Source: Bacteroidales bacterium (GTDB lineage: Bacteria > Bacteroidota > Bacteroidia > Bacteroidales > WRLA01). Taken from it: 38,720 bases of DNA. The translations under genes were made by a program, and so were the position numbers. The notes beneath the pieces were generated by a model. The model saw only the letters and a list, made by a program, of their open reading frames with translations, was not told where the DNA came from and did not search any database. This document shows positions 37,001 to 38,720 of the stretch, piece after piece (position 1 is the stretch's first letter; each line of letters begins with the position of its first letter). Where the stretch lies: contig WRLA01000026.1 of assembly GCA_009777825.1 (NCBI GenBank), positions 1-38,720 on the forward strand. The letters are read 5' to 3'.

Positions 37001-38720
37001 CGCCCTTGACAGCATGAAAATTAACAACGACCCCATCACCGATGTTTCCGATATAGCCCCCGACGGCGTCCACGGCGACAACGTAAAAGCCTGCGACGCT
37101 ACCGATAAAATCAAAAACATCTTCAAAGACACTAACTATGGCGATTGGGGAGCCGAATTCGATGACTACTGGACTTTCGACTACGACAACTACAACGTCG
37201 TTACCACCACCGGAAGCGAAACCAACCTCCCCATCCTGAAAACATTCGACAAAAACAGCAACTACGGCTTCTTCGCCAACGCGCTGCAACCGCCGCGCGT
37301 GGACGGATGCGTGAACACTTTCCAAATCTGGAACTGGGCTGACTTGGCATACCTGAATATCCTGATAGACAACCAAAAAACCTTCAACAACGATCCTTCG
37401 TTCACCGGCGACAAGATCGAAAACTACGCCGGATTCGTGCTGATGCAGGACTTGGGCATCCCCGATTCCATAGGTACTTATGGTCTTGGCGAGGAGTGTC
37501 TCTACGACGGCAATCGCAAGTTCGGCTGGTACGGCTACCACAACTGGGCTACCGCCTCAGGCTATGACGGTAGCGTGATTGACAATTCCGCCTTGATAGT
37601 GGGAGGCTCAGGAACAACCGGTATCCACACCATACCGGCAAATGCGACAGACCTGCCGTGGGTAGATGGCGAAGGTTGGGTGCCGATTGGGACATCTTTT
37701 GGTCTTCCATATTTTGATAACAACCCGTTCTACGGCATCTTCGACGGACAAGGTCATGAAATTACCGGATTGTGGATTGATAGAGGAACCGAACAATACC
37801 AAGGATTGTTTGGATATGTCGTAGGTCCCCTTGACAATGTTGCAGGTCCTTCTGACATTCCTGCAAGGATAGAAAACCTTGGCGTCAATATTATCGGCGC
37901 GGTTAAAGGAGACCAACATGTCGGCGGTCTTGTAGGGTTGGGCGTAGGTCAATTAGAGGTAAGCAATTGCTATGTTACCGGCGCAGTTCAGGGCGCCGGA
38001 GGCTTACATATCGGCGGACTTGGAGGAGCATTCAACAACGCCGGTAATAATCCACCTCACATGTTGTTAAAAATAACTAATTGCTACACCACTTGCGATG
38101 TTACAGGAAGGAGAATTGGCGGAATTGTGGGAGAATCCGCCGGATATGTAGAAATAACCGGCTGCTACTCCACCGGAACGATAACAGGAGACGACGACAT
38201 GATAGGCGGGATTGCGGGAGGATTCTACCGTGGCGCGAAAATGAATAACTGTTACGCCACCGGTAAGATTGCTCCATCAGCGCTATCAACCTGGGATAAC
38301 GTCGGCGGAATTGTGGGGCACCTTGTCAATGCGACCATAAGAAACTGCTATGCCACCTGTGTGCTTGAAGGAAACGACGAGGTCGGCGGAATTGTGGGAG
38401 CGATTTGGGATAACTATGATGCGAATTATTCTCCATCCTCCATATCCAACTGCTTTGCCTTTAACCCCCAGATAACAGCGACGGCGGCAGCTACTGCCGG
38501 ACGTGTCTTGGGTGCTATTGTAAACAGTAGTAACGGACCCGTTACCCTCGCAAACAACCAAGCCTTAGACAGCATGAAGATAACCATAGACGGCGTACCA
38601 ACCATCGTCGTCGGAGCAGAAAACGACGAACACGGCAAAGACATCTCGGCATGTGCAGCATTGCAGGACACCTCCTACGAATATACCAACCCAGCCGACA
38701 ACTGGGACTTCGCCGACGTT
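28050..38720 (+). CDS. Giant surface adhesin-like protein (Ig-like, Pmp-like beta-helix, GLUG modules), 3' end outside the window
   Basis: The frame is open from the ATG at 28050 to the last base, at least 3557 codons. Residues 1-53 are an unusual polar extension. Residues 54-75 are a signal peptide (MRVMMALFVALMIAFGAGSAWA). Residues about 78-1320 hold repeated Cys-containing beta-sandwich units with SprB/Ig-like ends (LPAGTYTVNITDAC, LVAGTYYFEADDKCG). Residues about 1330-2590 are a right-handed beta-helix with more than 30 turns marked by GGG(I/V)(Y/C/H) and (I/V)(S/T)xNxA, resembling chlamydial Pmp and other autotransporter passengers. Residues about 2610-3557 are two GLUG modules, each opening with IWNWADLAYLN and containing six (V/I)GG(L/I)xG motifs with NCYxTG. 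Such proteins usually mediate adhesion, and T9SS export is likely; the sorting domain would lie beyond the window. Length and repeats make assembly error a real alternative within repeats. Confidence 0.88.
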   Translation, partial: MKKFYDFAAMQHGEMALTSSALSAESANFCKNTNGRNHANHGGNVIAGITRNPMRVMMALFVALMIAFGAGSAWAQSCTNITMAVTGIKPVQCLNDGNITVTLSGVNLPNITIDTSQLRVITNPGGLVVIDWTSWSSGNPKTSPDLPSGSYTVEFRAFCKGSGTFDPNNPVWNVSGISTTATVGTDYKTFGFGSTGQTQPTYAGCGKNGSANIAFSGIPPFELKYAIAPAGSGLQGTTVTYDAAGSYTLNNLPVGYYQLDGTDYCGSGTSATFTLTTTGTPFDFPQPTTIVAASCNNGSITVVPAGGLSPYKVEIISAPAGYIIPAPWNITGSHAINNLYPGNYGITITDACGTPITNTPINVPNASAFVFNVATIANNPSLPTCGSNNGMVTLHYEPLGHTFSLKLVAPIPTGYVGAQSWPTVTPNATTGNAAISGLVAGTYYFEADDKCGNTLPLTVVVPASPLTLDFTYTTVPALTCPTHTGGISISMTSMTQPATITLTPISGGYSGQTVFTSTSTSYTIPNLPAGTYTVNITDACPTSNVTKTVTVGTLSGDMVGNPTFSASTTSTCGYGLSITRTNTGNWTHYYTYGYYEHAVYRNGVCIRDYDGTASATFSCQLDIPYYQFCCDGDVLQIRLRPLSCPGSEKTFTVNTTALCTITPFTMTTSPNTTNCTISFTGNKGNSANVPKICAATGTVYYEEAGNPGVWVNSGISGSSACGVTSFTISNVPFVAGRTYHVRLTENGADPTTCRSWTQSYTATAPPVSYSLSQPTVTIGDPIIVEAMGGEPWENQCLAGEGGNIYMTVTPTGADNFVNAVITYVSGPDNFVLPIGVPGTPEATYTILEPPTVSTTAFSLSNPTTGENTVHPLIEGTYVFTVQKPCSNDIQTLTCTVAQGCPVATNTGVAAMYTWGSPLFQVPCNYEFNTAITCNGMEIRPNPGNLGINVSIHNASMSLVQINCNYQIICEEHNIDVCIPRVQAYTVTSGTQATRLIQVRNWLLNQNNIPVIYNAVLPGTYKIRMRIMDCEMNCYITETEVVYPENVTIDPDNIYAYKCVDQSEGYIIINGINGVPPYKYWLRHPVTKAIIKELQYDDPTYDACLFLGVDSNSGDNGIFEVYIEDSCDPPSYNATNVEMKKLESLNIAYTKNGGVYCAGEEVELNALSLSPDALYSWSGPDYNSPGGLNDQYPRFPGVYSDGLPHDETLYVTIPACANPKIEPLAITILDEGDPPPPTIITDDVEVCFHTGDVNIVTLSGITTASGCELRWYADDNPLSPPITPPTSFPTTTPGNYTLWVSQIAVSSICLTGESIRMPVTVEVSNTGDCDACPISDWQRLKAAVENSGGPTTITIYSQTSATTHSITENLTVANATMVLCGYDDYIDKDDATISVNRNVTIKSSAYDNIAIYAPLAAYSGNAGQRHFTLTGGSGDLTLEKLILDGSLEGSAKVALNDTTPHAGGILLNASGAALTVGDGAVIQYCSALNGGGIYGGEGTTIDIHNSSIIGNTANGDGTNWTGNGGGIHTSGIVSISGNSTKISGNKAIGIGGKEIVTGHGGGIYCDNRVSGVELTMTGGTIGGNAAGEGNIATGIGGGISDGPGSFTPIIDIKDSEIIGNASIHGGGIGAIYGATVTAENTIFSYNSVVSDTIGGFGGGGGICGGTITLKNCEVTHNVAGGAGGINVEDLTLIGDITVTHNEAIIAGGIYGTNFYLDDLDKLTVTHNRATGYHFGSDPWHAGTIVATGGGGGILVDGSLSFPPTATIIITDNLAGESGGGILGRGPATSLTLSGNINISNNKAGYNFTTLECDQFYGYGGGVFSHGPLFLADSVFIFNNEAGGYGGGICATYSDILSQADTVSIYNNVSGPGGGIASKNDLTLKNNVNITGNKSSSMGGGIYCEGSLTLDGNINVSYNEADYTGGGINLYTFSGKSFTIEDDTKLTVSHNKAIRNSDPNAGGGGIRIWPSDLPLTIPVSAQVDITHNLTGGNGGGIYTPAPLTIQSSKVNISYNKSGYDFDLDTCSYATNGNGGGIRAFTLALSNTSVGYNEAGGGGGGVYASSGLTLDNVNISHNIANGGGGGGGVCTPSGAVLTLLNDITVSHNTARGSYGGGGIAISFGVSSVTATALGKLTVNNNRAISTSSYGGGGIYNGSVALTFPATSEIEISNNLSGSSGGGIYNQTNAASPLIFNGPVTILNNKAGYDFAADTCSNTGGHGGGIYASTPYITLSESTNISGNATGGSGGGIYYNTSSAGALSFSGTTTISGNTAGVNGGGIGAVSFSPVNFLGSTTISGNAAFGDGGGIHAAGTTFFNDELTLSNNIAGGAGGGIYTGRYLSYNTNTASVTTTGPVTISNNKAGYDFTTGECSITDGHGGGISSSGTLLLKDATITDNIAGGNGGGIYGLAISYYSQYFKISGQTNISGNTAVSGSGGGVYSTELTLEDTITISNNIAEGSGGGICAVAGYMSFGPNTTNVKKLTVTDNISNDILYGGGGIYAGARLDLSNAEYVNFSGNHAEKDGGAIYFQRADNWSGAKYINIRNNSRIPADAIFSDNTSSKWWDIADRDIKAHEDVFYNRTGNFSDDHLGVSSEYAFNNYDINYSIDTFFIWNWADLAYLNRLATNQSSVFADPSEKMLCDYSAFLLMQDLVVPGDEVAHNAEGKAGGSDRTTLCTYMPEERRMSGYGYQNYMESVDVSFSAGHTNIYDGDQLLVGQDETPLPYPGWDEYGWIPIGNSYSFTGSVFDGQGFSVNGLWIDRDTDYYSGRLQGLFGWVSDSYIQNLGVNIIDSVKGYGNLGGLAAQIDDSDIVNCYVTGKVIGRDNVGGLAGNAWESNITNCYSTGMVSGTEYIGGLVGSVGNSDISGCYVTGTVEGSNTVGGLVGWIEGSTLSNSYATGAVSGENGVGGLAGYGTWESTITNCYATGAVEGTEGVAGLVGAAEEILKIEHCFAFNPQITAPTANYFGRILGVDVDGTVDLAYNYALDSMKINNDPITDVSDIAPDGVHGDNVKACDATDKIKNIFKDTNYGDWGAEFDDYWTFDYDNYNVVTTTGSETNLPILKTFDKNSNYGFFANALQPPRVDGCVNTFQIWNWADLAYLNILIDNQKTFNNDPSFTGDKIENYAGFVLMQDLGIPDSIGTYGLGEECLYDGNRKFGWYGYHNWATASGYDGSVIDNSALIVGGSGTTGIHTIPANATDLPWVDGEGWVPIGTSFGLPYFDNNPFYGIFDGQGHEITGLWIDRGTEQYQGLFGYVVGPLDNVAGPSDIPARIENLGVNIIGAVKGDQHVGGLVGLGVGQLEVSNCYVTGAVQGAGGLHIGGLGGAFNNAGNNPPHMLLKITNCYTTCDVTGRRIGGIVGESAGYVEITGCYSTGTITGDDDMIGGIAGGFYRGAKMNNCYATGKIAPSALSTWDNVGGIVGHLVNATIRNCYATCVLEGNDEVGGIVGAIWDNYDANYSPSSISNCFAFNPQITATAAATAGRVLGAIVNSSNGPVTLANNQALDSMKITIDGVPTIVVGAENDEHGKDISACAALQDTSYEYTNPADNWDFADV
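28109..28121 (+). promoter_or_regulatory. Palindrome TGCGCTCAGCGCA in the leader codons, shared with the upstream gene
   Basis: The same element (TGCGCTTAGCGCA) lies at 27392-27404 in the upstream gene, in the same reading frame (ALSA). Flanking bases also match: CTTCAAGTGCGCTCAGCGCA here against CTTCAACTGCGCTTAGCGCA there. Function is unknown; it may be a conserved peptide motif, an RNA hairpin or a protein-binding site. Confidence 0.6.
28185..28220 (+). promoter_or_regulatory. Two mutually exclusive hairpins over an internal start codon
   Basis: Hairpin 1 pairs ATTGCGGG (28185-28192) with CCCGCAAT (28198-28205). Hairpin 2 pairs CATTACCCGC (28193-28202) with GCGGGTAATG (28211-28220). Both need CCCGC at 28198-28202, so only one can form. 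In hairpin 2 the loop and stem contain the ATG at 28209-28211, which would start directly at the signal peptide. Confidence 0.6.
32500..35650 (+). repeat. Beta-helix coding repeats (GGGI / SxNxA turns)
   Basis: More than 30 degenerate units of roughly 25-45 codons each contain a GGG(I/V) turn encoded mostly by GGC/GGA codons. A longer super-repeat recurs near 33430, 34075, 34635 and 35115, with the signature NKAGYDF, a nearby Cys, then GHGGGI. A (GGC)7 run lies at 34284-34304. Confidence 0.85.
35877..38720 (+). repeat. Two tandem GLUG modules with a 1440-bp period
   Basis: Module 1 (35877-37310) and module 2 (37317 to the edge) each follow the same order: IWNWADLAYLN, LLMQDL or VLMQDL, GW(I/V)PIG, FDGQG, GLWIDR, NLGVNII, six GLUG motifs, FAFNPQITA, LDSMKI. 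The corresponding start positions are 1440 bp (480 codons) apart. Module 2 is cut by the window end. Confidence 0.9.

Noticed and set aside
36861..37541. 226-aa minus-strand Val-rich ORF
   Set aside because: Antisense to the GLUG modules, no promoter or family match; Val-richness mirrors Asn/Asp codons on the plus strand.

Overview
The window looks like a chromosomal segment of an uncultured member of the Bacteroidales (phylum Bacteroidota). The evidence is repeated TAnnTTTG promoter -7 boxes, two proteins with type IX secretion (T9SS) type-A sorting tails, a GldH-like lipoprotein, a DUF4834 protein, a YfhO-family membrane protein, a TonB-dependent receptor with a carboxypeptidase-regulatory-like domain, and an rSAM/lipoprotein pair known from Bacteroidetes. 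No rRNA or tRNA gene was seen. Species cannot be named from the sequence.

Layout. 1-390 holds a decayed fragment of an Rpn-family nuclease/transposase. 397-1935 is a lipoprotein plus a radical SAM enzyme. 2120-6649 is a plus-strand run: BRO-N/Fic protein, tsaB, a DUF5618-like protein, ruvC and recQ. 6797-10452 is on the minus strand: two nearly identical T9SS cargo proteins and an unknown secreted protein. 10453-12172 is mostly non-coding. It contains a tandem-HTH regulator whose probable leader holds a 158-bp imperfect palindrome. 12173-16073 is plus strand: plsY, a gldH-like gene, a repeat-swollen rluB-type pseudouridine synthase, and atpF-atpH standing alone. 16079-25723 is minus strand: rlmL-type methyltransferase, GT2 glycosyltransferase, an Rpn protein, yfhO, a DUF1016 nuclease, DUF4834 and a TonB-dependent receptor. 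25829-26788 is a second intact Rpn gene on the plus strand. 26789-27368 is repeat-rich and non-coding.

27369 to the right edge is the most unusual part: a small secreted protein followed by a reading frame that stays open from 28050 to base 38720 (at least 3557 codons). It encodes a giant surface protein with an extended signal region, Cys-containing Ig/SprB-like domains, a Pmp-like right-handed beta-helix with more than 30 GGGI-type turns, and two 480-residue GLUG modules. The two neighbouring genes share an unusual N-terminal leader at both DNA and protein level (a TGCGCTYAGCGCA palindrome encoding ALSA, a TTACC/GGTAA hairpin, and an AATCCYATG internal start). In the giant gene, two mutually exclusive hairpins sit at that internal start.

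How it fits together. Housekeeping genes (tsaB, ruvC, recQ, plsY, rluB, atpFH, rlmL) alternate with accessory modules: three Rpn copies, a Fic protein, a DUF1016 nuclease, T9SS cargo and the giant adhesin. Short interspersed repeats lie in most of the larger gaps. Several coding regions carry features prone to length change: octanucleotide and 117-bp repeats in rluB, a C7-TTC-G7 hairpin in ruvC, and a GGC run in the adhesin. Functions of unnamed proteins are inferred from motifs only; no database search was possible.
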